Below, one piece after another: positions 45,101 through 52,197 of a stretch of 64,000 nt of DNA. Position numbers and translations under genes: made by a program. Within the stretch, counting starts at the first letter, position 1, and each line of letters opens with the position of its first letter. The stretch is from Thermasporomyces sp036564245 (GTDB lineage Bacteria; Actinomycetota; Actinomycetes; Propionibacteriales; Actinopolymorphaceae): NCBI GenBank assembly GCA_036564245.1, contig DATCKU010000054.1, forward strand, positions 124,001 to 188,000. Reading direction: 5' to 3'. The notes under the pieces are model-generated. The model worked only from the letters and a program-made list of their open reading frames with translations. It was not told where the DNA came from and did not search any database.

Positions 45101-46201
45101 ACCATCACCACGCTGGCCGCCCGTGGACTCGGTTACGGGATCCACGTGATCGCGACCGCCAACAAGTGGTCGGAGTTCCGGATCGCGATCAAGGACCTGA
45201 TCCAGACCCGGTTGGAGCTCAAGCTCGGTGACCCGTACGACTCGGAGATCGACCGCAAGGTGGCTGCGAACGTGCCGGCGAACCGGCCTGGCCGCGGTCT
45301 CTCCCCCGACAGGCTGCACTTCCTGTCGGCGCTGCCGCGCATCGACGGCAAGTCCGACCCCGACACACTCGCCGACGGTGTCAAGGCGATGTGCGACCAG
45401 GTGGCCCAGGCGTGGCACGGACCGCGGGCGCCCGCGGTGCGGTTGCTGCCAGAGGAGCTGCCGTTCAGCGAGCTGCCGCAGCCGGGTGCCGACACGCAGC
45501 CGGGTATCCCGATCGGGATCGACGAGGACGAGCTGGCACCGGTCTACCTCGACCTCGCCGACGAGGAGCCGAACTTCGTCATCTTCGGTGCAACCGAGTG
45601 TGGGAAGTCGAACCTGCTCGAGGTCATCACCCGAGGAGTGGTCTCGCGGTACACGCCGAAAGAAGCGAAGGTCATCCTCATCGACTACCGGCGCTCGCTG
45701 CTCGACGCGGCGAGTGGGGAGCACCTGATCGGGTACGCCGCCTCGTCGGACGCGGCGACCAAGTTGATGAAGGACGTCGCTGCCGCGCTGCGGAAGCGGT
45801 TGCCGGGCCCGGACGTCACGCCCGAACAGCTGCGTAACCGGTCCTGGTGGTCAGGTTCCGATCTCTACCTGATCGTGGACGACTACGAGCTCGTCGCCAC
45901 GTCGACGGGTAACCCGCTGGCACCGATCGCCGACCTGGTGAGCCAGGCAAGTGACATCGGCCTGCACGTGATCCTGGCGCGCGGGTTCGGCGGCGCCGGT
46001 CGCGCGATGTTCGACCCGATCATCCAGCGGATCCGCGACATGGGTAACCCCGGGTTGATCATGTCCGGTAACCGCGACGAGGGTGCGTTGTGGGGTGGCG
46101 TCCGTGGTGCGCCGCTGCCTCCTGGTCGAGGCACGCTGGTCAGCCGCCGGCTCGGTACGAAGCTGATCCAGACCGCGTACCTCGCCAAGGAACGCCGCTA
46201 A
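42131..46201 (+). CDS. eccC: Type VII secretion motor EccC (EccCa and EccCb fused)
   Basis: The 1356-residue protein has two N-terminal transmembrane helices (about 38-90) and three FtsK/SpoIIIE-type ATPase domains. Walker A motifs are GATGSGKSE (about 495-503), GSPQSGKST (about 867-875) and GATECGKSN (about 1153-1161). Walker B of domain 1 is LWIVVDEF; domain 2 has LVVDGW and domain 3 LIVDDY, without the catalytic Glu, as commonly seen in the regulatory domains. The C-terminal domain binds WXG100 substrates and the first drives export. All three parts are on one chain, as in EccC of many actinobacteria outside ESX-1. It starts at ATG 42131 and is followed by 0.37 kb with a core repeat. Confidence 0.96.
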   Translation: MSTVLYRRAGRKPPPAMPKGEVLFEPPPELPEVTPTGAMQRMFGILPMLGGGAVMAFMLSSNMGGQNSMRVIMAGVMGVSMAGMYLSQLGGGGRGGERKHQIDAARRDYLRYLAQLRKRVRTAANRQREALEWRYPDPDSLWILPLSKRLWERRTTDNDFAHVRVGRGEQRFVLQLIAPETKPVEDLEPVSAGALRRFIQTYRTVPDVPIAMNLRAFAHVRMDGDPKAVRDLARAMIAHLAAFHAPHEMVIATCLAPDRRAEWDWIKWLPHALHPTATDGAGHVRLVSSSLAELERMLFDQIGNRPLFSPSAKPLTDQPHIIVLTDGGHASHDARFITSPLSGVTVIDVAGNAVRHFGEGVMHLRVTPDEVYHVTLEVDGTQNETLLGRPDDCSLSQAESFARQLAPLRSAQPGVVGAVEDEEIGEEEEVHHELELMSLLGIPDAYNLDPEVIWKPRPREQRLRIPFGLTPEGRPVELDIKESAQGGMGPHGLVIGATGSGKSEVLRTLVLGLAVTHSPDVLNFVLVDFKGGATFLGLDSLPHVSAVITNLEEELILVDRMQDALAGEMNRRQELLRDAGNYGSLRDYEEDRAKGKPLDPLPTLWIVVDEFSELLSAKPEFIDLFVMIGRLGRSLGVHLLLASQRLEEGKLRGLDTHLSYRIGLRTFSAGESRVVLGVPDAYELPREPGGGYLKVGTDDLIRFKACYVGAVYEPPSMRAAGQKRPPKPGERRWVPEVTAYTTDWVEPKIVEIPPDAEMDETSTHLTLTQQNREPKVLVDLVVEQLQHMGRQAHQVWLPPLDEPPTIDQLLPGPIEVHPNHGLTVNWEGRGSLAAPVALVDKPYYQRRDPLWLDLSGTGGHVGIVGSPQSGKSTLLRSLIAAYALTHRPDEVQFYCLDFGGGTLPSMLGLPHMGGVATRLDPDAIRRTVGEMTTLLEQRERAFTDAGIDSIATYRRLRREGRIAPDRFASDVFLVVDGWGTVRAEHEALEQTITTLAARGLGYGIHVIATANKWSEFRIAIKDLIQTRLELKLGDPYDSEIDRKVAANVPANRPGRGLSPDRLHFLSALPRIDGKSDPDTLADGVKAMCDQVAQAWHGPRAPAVRLLPEELPFSELPQPGADTQPGIPIGIDEDELAPVYLDLADEEPNFVIFGATECGKSNLLEVITRGVVSRYTPKEAKVILIDYRRSLLDAASGEHLIGYAASSDAATKLMKDVAAALRKRLPGPDVTPEQLRNRSWWSGSDLYLIVDDYELVATSTGNPLAPIADLVSQASDIGLHVILARGFGGAGRAMFDPIIQRIRDMGNPGLIMSGNRDEGALWGGVRGAPLPPGRGTLVSRRLGTKLIQTAYLAKERR

Positions 46202-46230
46202 CCCGCCGACAAAGACCGCTCACCTCTGAC

Positions 46231-46242
46231 AATGACCACGTG
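46231..46242 (+). repeat. Core repeat (AATGACCACGTG) after eccC
   Basis: This exact core lies 30 nt past the eccC stop and in its direction. It sits between CACCTC (46221-46226) and GAGGTG, so a small hairpin is possible, but no long arm of the 36-nt type is present. Confidence 0.65.
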
Positions 46243-46576
46243 AGGTGCGGCATTGACCCCTTTAAGTGGCGGGTATGCCCCGGTGAGGTCCAGGAGGCCG
46301 TGGGGCGCAATGTCGCAGGTCATCGACACTCTGCTCGACGCGGGTGTGCCGGCAGACGCGCTGGGAGTGCAGGCGGATCTGCCGGCAAGAGGGCCGGGAC
46401 GTAGGTCGTGGTGAGTGGTCCGTCGTCATGTCGGTGATGCTGCCGGTCCGGGACCGGGATGTGATCCATCGCCGGTGGCGGACGCGATAGCACGTGCAGG
46501 TGCGCGGGTTGGCCGACGCTCAGGAGAACGGCGCCTGCAGCTGGCGTGCCGGGCGGAGGGCAGCGCCGTCGGGAGA
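46243..46576. other. Gap between eccC and mycP
   Basis: About 330 bp with no gene that I can support. The two flanking genes converge here. Confidence 0.4.
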
Positions 46577-47938
46577 TCAGACCGCGCGCCAGTTGCGGGC
46601 ACGCCCCCTGCGATAGGTCGCGACGGTGCCGAGCGTGGCGAGCGCCAACCCGAGCGCCGACGCGCTCACGATCAGTGCGACGTTGCGCGCCGTGTTGTCC
46701 GGGGGCGGCGGCATCCTGATGGGCTGGACGGCAGCTCTGGGCTCGGGAGTCGCCTCCGCGTCCTCGGGCAGGATTGCCGTGACCGCCTCGTACGGATTGA
46801 CGGTGCCGTAGCCGTACCCCTCGGCCGGCAGGCTGCTCACACCCGGGTGATCGGCGGTGAGCTCGAGTCGCCGCTTCACCTCGAGCGGCGTGAGGTCGGG
46901 GAACCTCTCCAACACCAAGGCCGCAGTGCCAGAGACGAACGGCGCCGCAAAGCTCGTGCCCTGGTCGCTGTTGTGTCCGTTGATCGGTGCCGTACTGATG
47001 ATGTCGACACCGGGCGCGACGACAGACACCGGGACGGACGTCGTGGAGAACGGCGCGAGCTGCCCGGCCTGGTCCGTGGCGCCCACGACGATGAGGCCCT
47101 CCATCCCCGGTTCCTCGGCAAACGCGGCGGGGTACGTCTTCGCGTTTCCGCCTTGATCGCGGGTGTTGCCAGCCGCAACGACGACGACGATGCCCTTGCT
47201 CAGGGCTTCTGCAATGGCGTCACGCAGGTCGTTGTACGGGCTGAACGCCACGATGGAGACGTTGATGATGTCGACGTCCTGCTCGATGGCGTACCGGATG
47301 CCCTCCGTGAGCTCGCTCGCCCGGGCAGTGTCGACGCCCTCGCTCACGCGAACCGGCACGATCCGCGCGTGGGGCGCGATGCCTCGGAAACGGACGTCGG
47401 GCATACCGACCTCGGCTCCGGGTCGGGCCACGATGATCCCGGCCACTCGGGTGCCGTGACCCTCGCAGTCCGCAGTGGCCGGCAGAGGGTCGGTGGGTAC
47501 GAAGTCCGCTCCGTCAGAGGCCGTGACGCCCACGAGCTGTGGATGGGCCGCCTCGCCCGTGCCCGCGGTGACGCCGGTGTCGACGACCGCGATCGTGACG
47601 TTGCGACCGGTCGCGAACTCGTGGACCCGGTCGTACTGCAGCCGGGTCTGCGCCCACGGCAGGTCGGTGATCGGTGTCTGGGGATTCTGCCGCTCGCACG
47701 CCTTCGCTAGGGGCTCGGCGGCCAGCGATGCGGCGCGCGCCGACGCGGGTTGTGAGGATGTCACGGATGTCGTGGCGCCTGCGGTCGCGGCCAGTGCCGG
47801 TGGGGCGAGTGCCAGGGCGATGGCCACTGTCGTCGTGGCGACGTAGGTCGTGCGGGTACGACGTCGCGAGCCACGCCGCCGATCTCCGCAATGCGGGATC
47901 ACCTGGTGGGAACTGCCGCCGTCCAGAGGGTCCCCCAT
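46577..47938 (-). CDS. mycP: Mycosin (subtilisin-like serine protease) of the type VII locus
   Basis: About 453 residues from ATG 47938 (ATG 47977 and GTG 47902 are alternatives). A basic N-terminus and signal segment (ATTTVAIALALAPPALA) lead to an S8 protease with the catalytic Asp in IAVVDTGV (about residue 120), His in CEGHGTRVAGI, Asn in VVVAAGNT and Ser in GTSFAAPFVSGTAAL. A Pro-rich linker (about 400-420) precedes a C-terminal membrane helix (NVALIVSASALGLALATLGTVA) and a basic tail. MycP proteins stabilise the ESX complex and process substrates at the outer face of the membrane. It is convergent with eccC. Confidence 0.93.
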   Translation of the reverse strand: MGDPLDGGSSHQVIPHCGDRRRGSRRRTRTTYVATTTVAIALALAPPALAATAGATTSVTSSQPASARAASLAAEPLAKACERQNPQTPITDLPWAQTRLQYDRVHEFATGRNVTIAVVDTGVTAGTGEAAHPQLVGVTASDGADFVPTDPLPATADCEGHGTRVAGIIVARPGAEVGMPDVRFRGIAPHARIVPVRVSEGVDTARASELTEGIRYAIEQDVDIINVSIVAFSPYNDLRDAIAEALSKGIVVVVAAGNTRDQGGNAKTYPAAFAEEPGMEGLIVVGATDQAGQLAPFSTTSVPVSVVAPGVDIISTAPINGHNSDQGTSFAAPFVSGTAALVLERFPDLTPLEVKRRLELTADHPGVSSLPAEGYGYGTVNPYEAVTAILPEDAEATPEPRAAVQPIRMPPPPDNTARNVALIVSASALGLALATLGTVATYRRGRARNWRAV

Positions 47939-48173
47939 CTGCCAGCGTCCTCGAGTCCGCGTGATCACCCGTTTCACATCACGCGAGGCTACCCCGAATG
48001 GGCGGGTTCGCCCGACCCGCGGTCACGACCGTGCAGTCGTCCGGTTTCGGCCGCGGCAATCCCAGACTGTGGTGAATTGTGTTTCCCAACATCCGGAGAT
48101 GGGAAGCAAAGCGTCATGCCCGCGCAGTTTCCTGCGTCGTTGGGCGGCTCGAGTGGAGGTCGAGGGAGTAGGC

Positions 48174-49118
48174 GTGACGGTGGCAGCGGTCGAGGGCCAT
48201 GCGACCTCAACGGCCCTGGTGCTGCCTCACGACGAGGCGAGCGTGGGCCGCGCCCGATCCCGCCTCACCGAGGACTTGCAGGCGGCTGGAGTCGCCCCGG
48301 TCGACATCGACAACGCGCGCCTTGTCCTGAGCGAGCTGCTGAGCAATGCGCTGCGTCACGCCCGTCCGCTTCCGGGTGGGACCGTGCGGGTCGCCTGGGT
48401 GCGGCGGGCCTACGAGCTGGAGATCGCCGTGACCGACGGCGGCGGGTCGACGGCTCCCCGCATGCTGGAGCTGCCGGTGGCAGCGGTCAGCGGCCGTGGC
48501 ATGGCGATCGTTGCCGCCTTGGCCGAGCGGTGGGGTGTACGCAAGGAGCCCGGGCAGGCCACGGTGTATGCCGTCTTGTCGGCCAAGCAGGCCGCGATGA
48601 CCGGCGCTTCTCGCAGCACGCCCGGGATGGTGCATGCCCTGGGTCATGATGGAGGTATGCCGAGTCGAGGGAACGGCCCAGCGGCGTCGTCGGATCGGCC
48701 ACCTGGTGAGGTCGAGGCCAACCCACCGGATCGTCACTTCCTGTATGACGGTGACTGTGGCTTCTGCACCACGACGGCGCACTTGCTCCAACGCTGGACC
48801 GGTACCTCCGCGGCGGTCGTCCCGTGGCAGTTCAGCGACCTTGACGCCCTCGGCACGACACGCGAGCAAGCCGAGCACGAGGTCGTCTGGGTAGGGCGCG
48901 ACGGACGGGTCTTCGGTGGCGCCCAGGCCGTCGCGGCTCTCCTGGTCGACTCCGGCGGCTGGTGGCGCGGTCTCGGCTGGTTGGTTCGTACACCACCGAT
49001 CAGCTGGCTCGCTCACCTCGTCTACCGCCTGGTGGCCGAGAACCGGTATCGACTGCCAGGTGGTACGCCGGCGTGCGCGCTGCCGCGACGCGAAACGACC
49101 GAACGCGACGCACCGTGA
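48174..49118 (+). CDS. Anti-sigma-type ATP-binding domain fused to a DCC (DUF393) domain
   Basis: A 314-residue protein from GTG 48174, preceded by GGGAG. Residues about 1-135 are an HATPase_c/RsbW-like domain: ARLVLSELLSNALRHARPLPGG (N-box), EIAVTDGGGSTAPRML (G1-like), SGRGMAIVAALAERWGVRKEPGQATVYAVL (G2-like). A disordered linker of about 50 residues leads to a DCC/DUF393 thioredoxin-like domain: FLYDGDCGFCTTTAHLLQRWTG, VPWQFSDLDALG, LGWLVRTPPISWLAHLVYRLVAENRYRLPGG. No stop separates the halves. An ATG inside the linker (about 48658) has GGAGG only 1 nt away, so a separate second protein is less likely. Both domain types are usually single genes. Confidence 0.8.
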   Translation: MTVAAVEGHATSTALVLPHDEASVGRARSRLTEDLQAAGVAPVDIDNARLVLSELLSNALRHARPLPGGTVRVAWVRRAYELEIAVTDGGGSTAPRMLELPVAAVSGRGMAIVAALAERWGVRKEPGQATVYAVLSAKQAAMTGASRSTPGMVHALGHDGGMPSRGNGPAASSDRPPGEVEANPPDRHFLYDGDCGFCTTTAHLLQRWTGTSAAVVPWQFSDLDALGTTREQAEHEVVWVGRDGRVFGGAQAVAALLVDSGGWWRGLGWLVRTPPISWLAHLVYRLVAENRYRLPGGTPACALPRRETTERDAP

Positions 49119-49410
49119 CCGCGGTGGCGACACCTCTGGACGTGCGTGGGGCGCGTGCGCGCGTGCGCTTGACTTCTCTGACGCAACACCTCGACGCCGT
49201 GCGACGGGCACGTTCCGGCGTTCACGGAACGGATCACTGCCGTGCGGCGTCTATCGGCTGGTTGGGACGGCAGGCGTTTGGGTCGGATCGGGCTGCGCGC
49301 AGCCCAGGCCAACCCGTTCTCCGGGGGGACGCGGCCTCCCTCGGGTCGACCCGTGCTGCGGGTCGACGGACGTACCGAGGCAGTCGACTCAACGGAAGGA
49401 TGCGGTCGCG

Positions 49411-50559
49411 ATGCCCCCCACGCTGCGATCCGTCGTACTCGAGGAGCTCGCCCACCTCGCGAAGCAGTACCACATTCCGTGGACCGATCTGCTGCTCATC
49501 GCGCTCAACGTCTACGGCATCCGGACGGCTGCCGGCGCCCGGGTCCGGTTGTCTGTACGACTGCGTCGGGCGCCGGTCGAGGACGAGCTCGCGGGCCTGC
49601 GCCACATGGACGAGCCGGACCCCCAGCCCCGGCTGGTGGTCGTACCGTCCGACCGGCCGGGCTCACCGTTTGACCTGGTCGACGACGTGCTGACCCTCGA
49701 CGGCGTGCCTGTCGCGTCTGTGGACCGCTCGGTCGCCGACGATGCCGTCCCCGGTTACCTGCGATGCTGGGACGGGCAACGGTGGCGGGCGGCGACGCTG
49801 AACCCGAACTCCCGCAGCCGGTGCACCGGGTGTGCATTCTGCCCCACGACGCTCGAGGCGGCCGTCGATCCGCGACTGCGGTTGGAGGAGGAGATCGCGG
49901 CGCTCCTGGCCGGCCTCGCGGCGGAGCTCCCGCCCGGCGGGTCACTCACCGACCTGCGCGAGGTGACGATCTCCACGGGCTGCTTCCACACCGAGGAGGC
50001 CGCTGTCGAGCATCTCCGCACCGTCAGACGGGTCATGACCGAGCACGGCATGCGCGCCCGGATCGGTCTTCTCACCTCGGTCGTGCGCAGTGACCAGGCC
50101 TTCCGGACCATCGCCCGCGAGGTCGGGCCGTTCCTGCTCTATCTCACCGCCGAATGCGGCACGCGGCGGGAGATGCTGCTCAAGTCCAGCAAGGCCAGCC
50201 TTCGTCCGGACGAGATGCCGGACCTGCTGGCTCGGGCACGTGCGGCCGGTCTCGACACGTCGTTCACCTACATCGTGGGTCTCGACCCGTACGACGAGAT
50301 GCGCCGCTTCTTGCGCAGCCTGCTGCCTCACGTGACCGTCTTCCCGTCGATCCAGGTCTATCAGGCGCACACGCCGCTCATGGAGCTGCTGCGTACCCCT
50401 GAGGCCGAGGACCTCTCCTACTACGTCCGGATCCGCCGCGACGTCGAGGTGTTCGCCAGAAGGCTCGGCTCGAGGCTCGTGCCGGAACGATGGCGTTGCT
50501 ATCGGCCCCTGTGGTACTCGACGTACGCAGGCAGGCCGCTCTCCGATCCGTGCCGGTGA
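49411..50559 (+). CDS. Uncharacterised radical SAM protein with CxxCxxC cluster motif
   Basis: A 382-residue protein from ATG 49411, preceded by GGAAGGA. The N-terminal 130 residues are a family-specific region (PPTLRSVVLEELAHLAKQYHIPWTDLLLIALNVYG, then a DDVLTLDGVPVASV beta part). The cluster motif is CTGCAFC (about 138-144), which spaces the Cys as CX2CX2C and not the usual CX3CX2C. The radical SAM barrel follows: REVTISTGCFHTEEAAVEHLRTVRRVMTEHGM, IGLLTSVVRSDQAFRTIA, GLDTSFTYIVGLDPYDEMRRFLRSLLPHVTVFPSIQVYQAHT. No SPASM cluster is seen. The reaction is unknown. The next gene starts 45 bp downstream and is probably co-transcribed. Confidence 0.8.
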   Translation: MPPTLRSVVLEELAHLAKQYHIPWTDLLLIALNVYGIRTAAGARVRLSVRLRRAPVEDELAGLRHMDEPDPQPRLVVVPSDRPGSPFDLVDDVLTLDGVPVASVDRSVADDAVPGYLRCWDGQRWRAATLNPNSRSRCTGCAFCPTTLEAAVDPRLRLEEEIAALLAGLAAELPPGGSLTDLREVTISTGCFHTEEAAVEHLRTVRRVMTEHGMRARIGLLTSVVRSDQAFRTIAREVGPFLLYLTAECGTRREMLLKSSKASLRPDEMPDLLARARAAGLDTSFTYIVGLDPYDEMRRFLRSLLPHVTVFPSIQVYQAHTPLMELLRTPEAEDLSYYVRIRRDVEVFARRLGSRLVPERWRCYRPLWYSTYAGRPLSDPCR

Positions 50560-50604
50560 GGCTCCACATGCCCTGGCGTGGCGCGGCGGGACGGAGGTGG
50601 CGTG

Positions 50605-51060
50605 GTGAGTGCACGGTCCGAGCCGGTCGTCCTCGAGGTACGGGGACGCCGCGAGGTGCATGACGGGCTTGACTCGTACGTCCTCGACCAGAGGCTCACC
50701 GGACACGACAGCTATGCCGTGGCCGAGCTGGAGCTGCGGACGCCCGAGTCCGTTGGCCGAGTCGTCCGGGTCCGGGTGCTGACCCTCGACGACGTCACGA
50801 CGGTCTGGCCGGTGTCGAAGGCTCCGCTGCCGGATCGTTGGTCCGGGACGCTTCGGCTGCGGGTGAGCGCCCGGGGCGACCGAGTGCCGGCCGACTTGGC
50901 CCACGCCCTCATGAAGGCCGGGCTGGATCCCAGCGCCTTGGACGCGAGCGAGCGACGGCAGCTAATCGGCTTCGTCGACGAGGCCCGGCCAGGTCCGACC
51001 CGCGAGGCCCGGATCGCAGCTGCCGTCGCCGCCGTCCGCCACTCCACCCGCCCCAAATGA
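50605..51060 (+). CDS. Protein with OmdA/YdeI-like C-terminal segment
   Basis: A 151-residue protein from GTG 50605, preceded by GGAGGTGG. The N-terminal part is beta-rich (SEPVVLEVRGRREVHDGLDSYVLDQRLTGH) and the C-terminal part, SALDASERRQLIGFVDEARPGPTREARIAAAVAAVR, matches the Arg/Glu-rich end of OmdA/YdeI-type proteins. There is no membrane segment. The family's biochemical role is unclear. It lies 45 bp after the radical SAM gene. Its TGA stop is part of a full-length 61-nt repeat. Confidence 0.6.
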   Translation: MSARSEPVVLEVRGRREVHDGLDSYVLDQRLTGHDSYAVAELELRTPESVGRVVRVRVLTLDDVTTVWPVSKAPLPDRWSGTLRLRVSARGDRVPADLAHALMKAGLDPSALDASERRQLIGFVDEARPGPTREARIAAAVAAVRHSTRPK

Positions 51061-51116
51061 CCATGTGCACTACGCATGCCGGGGGTGCAACACGTGCCGG
51101 CACGTGTCACACCTCC
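51055..51116 (+). repeat. Full-length 61-nt core-plus-hairpin repeat (copy 3), overlapping a stop codon
   Basis: AATGACCATGTGCACTACG starts at 51056, and its TGA (51058-51060) is the stop codon of the preceding gene. A 6-nt spacer (51075-51080) and a 36-nt hairpin (51081-51116) follow, with 4-nt loop CCGG, inner stem ACACGTG/CACGTGT and outer stem starting GGGGGT. Confidence 0.9.
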
Positions 51117-51180
51117 GAATCGCCGGCTTGTACGCGGGGACGCAGCTGACGTCCCGGGATACGTCTGGGTGTGGCGTGGC

Positions 51181-51927
51181 CTAGCGAGGGAAGAGCTCGA
51201 ACGGGACCGCTCGCCGTCCTCCGAACCGCTTCGCGGTCGCGTCCGCGTTCTCCGTCAGGAACTCCCGGGCGTACTCGACGGGATCCTTGTCCGAAAGCGC
51301 GGCGATGTAGGCACGATGCTCGGCGAGGGACGCGATGCCGCGGTCCAGCCAATCGGTGATGTCGGCGGCATGTGTCGGGCGAGCCGAGAAGGCCACCGCG
51401 ACCCAGCGAACGCCGTTCCACGGCTCGAAGCCCTCCGACACCAGCTCGGGGAAGATCCACCGGTTGCCGGCGTCTCCGGTCGCGTCCAGGACGGCACGTC
51501 CAACAGCGCGATGGTCGGGCGTGTTCCACCCACCACCGTCCCAGCCATCGTGGTGGTTGAGCGTGATGACGAGCTCCGGTCGGTACCGCCGGATGGCACG
51601 CGCGAGGTCACGCCGCAGCCGCAGACCCTCCTCGATGACGCCGTCGCGATGGTCGAGGAACTCCACCTCCTTCACGCCCACCACGGCAGCGCTGGCGATC
51701 TGCTCGCGCTCGCGTATCTTGGCTGCCTCCTCGGGCGGCATGCCGTCGATCCCGGCTTCTCCGCGGGTCACGAGAACGTACGCAACCTCACGTCCGGCCG
51801 CGGTCCAGCTCGCGATGGCACTGGCCGCGCCGTACTCGAGATCGTCAGGGTGAGCGACGATCGCAAGCGCCCGCTGCCAGTCGGTCGGCATCGGCTCGAG
51901 CTGGTCGGATGGCTGGGTCTGCGTCAT
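51181..51927 (-). CDS. PIG-L/LmbE-family deacetylase
   Basis: A 248-residue protein from ATG 51927, preceded by AGAGAGG. The zinc site is AHPDDLE (about residues 25-31) with the catalytic Asp, followed by ASWTAAGREVAYVLVTRGEAG and NHHDGWDGGGWNTPDHRAVGRAVLDA, which contains the later metal His. Members remove N-acetyl groups from GlcNAc derivatives such as GlcNAc-Ins (MshB, mycothiol) or other amide substrates (Mca). Lacking Mca- or MshB-specific features I can trust, I leave the substrate open. It is on the opposite strand to the OmdA-like gene. Confidence 0.88.
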   Translation of the reverse strand: MTQTQPSDQLEPMPTDWQRALAIVAHPDDLEYGAASAIASWTAAGREVAYVLVTRGEAGIDGMPPEEAAKIREREQIASAAVVGVKEVEFLDHRDGVIEEGLRLRRDLARAIRRYRPELVITLNHHDGWDGGGWNTPDHRAVGRAVLDATGDAGNRWIFPELVSEGFEPWNGVRWVAVAFSARPTHAADITDWLDRGIASLAEHRAYIAALSDKDPVEYAREFLTENADATAKRFGGRRAVPFELFPR

Positions 51928-52041
51928 GACTGTCCTCTCTTGCTCGCCGGGACGCCGCCCGGTCACGTCGCCAACGTGTGCGCATCAACCTTGTCCGCAT
52001 CAACGCCGTGGCGATCGCCGCTATGCCGCGCTCTCCCCAAA

Positions 52042-52102
52042 AATGACCATGTGCACTACGCCTGCCGGGGGTGCATCACGTGCGGACGCGTAGTGCACCC
52101 CC
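52042..52102 (+). repeat. Full-length 61-nt core-plus-hairpin repeat (copy 4)
   Basis: AATGACCATGTGCACTACG (52042-52060), spacer CCTGCC, then a 36-nt hairpin (52067-52102) whose outer stem is GGGGGTGCA/TGCACCCCC. It lies between two leftward genes, 96 nt beyond the dnaE2 stop, and is read in the direction opposite to both. It is the only full copy not directly after a gene end in the same direction. Confidence 0.9.
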
Positions 52103-52197
52103 AACAAGCCTTGGGCCCGGCAGTCCGACGGACTGTGCTGGCTGGTCGGTCCGCTACCGCTGGGTCGAGGCAGCTGTGACGTCCTGCGCCGGCCCGG

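Noticed and set aside
28887..52102. CRISPR array from the recurring palindromic repeats
   Set aside because: The copies are kilobases apart with ordinary genes in between, there are no regular spacers and no cas genes.
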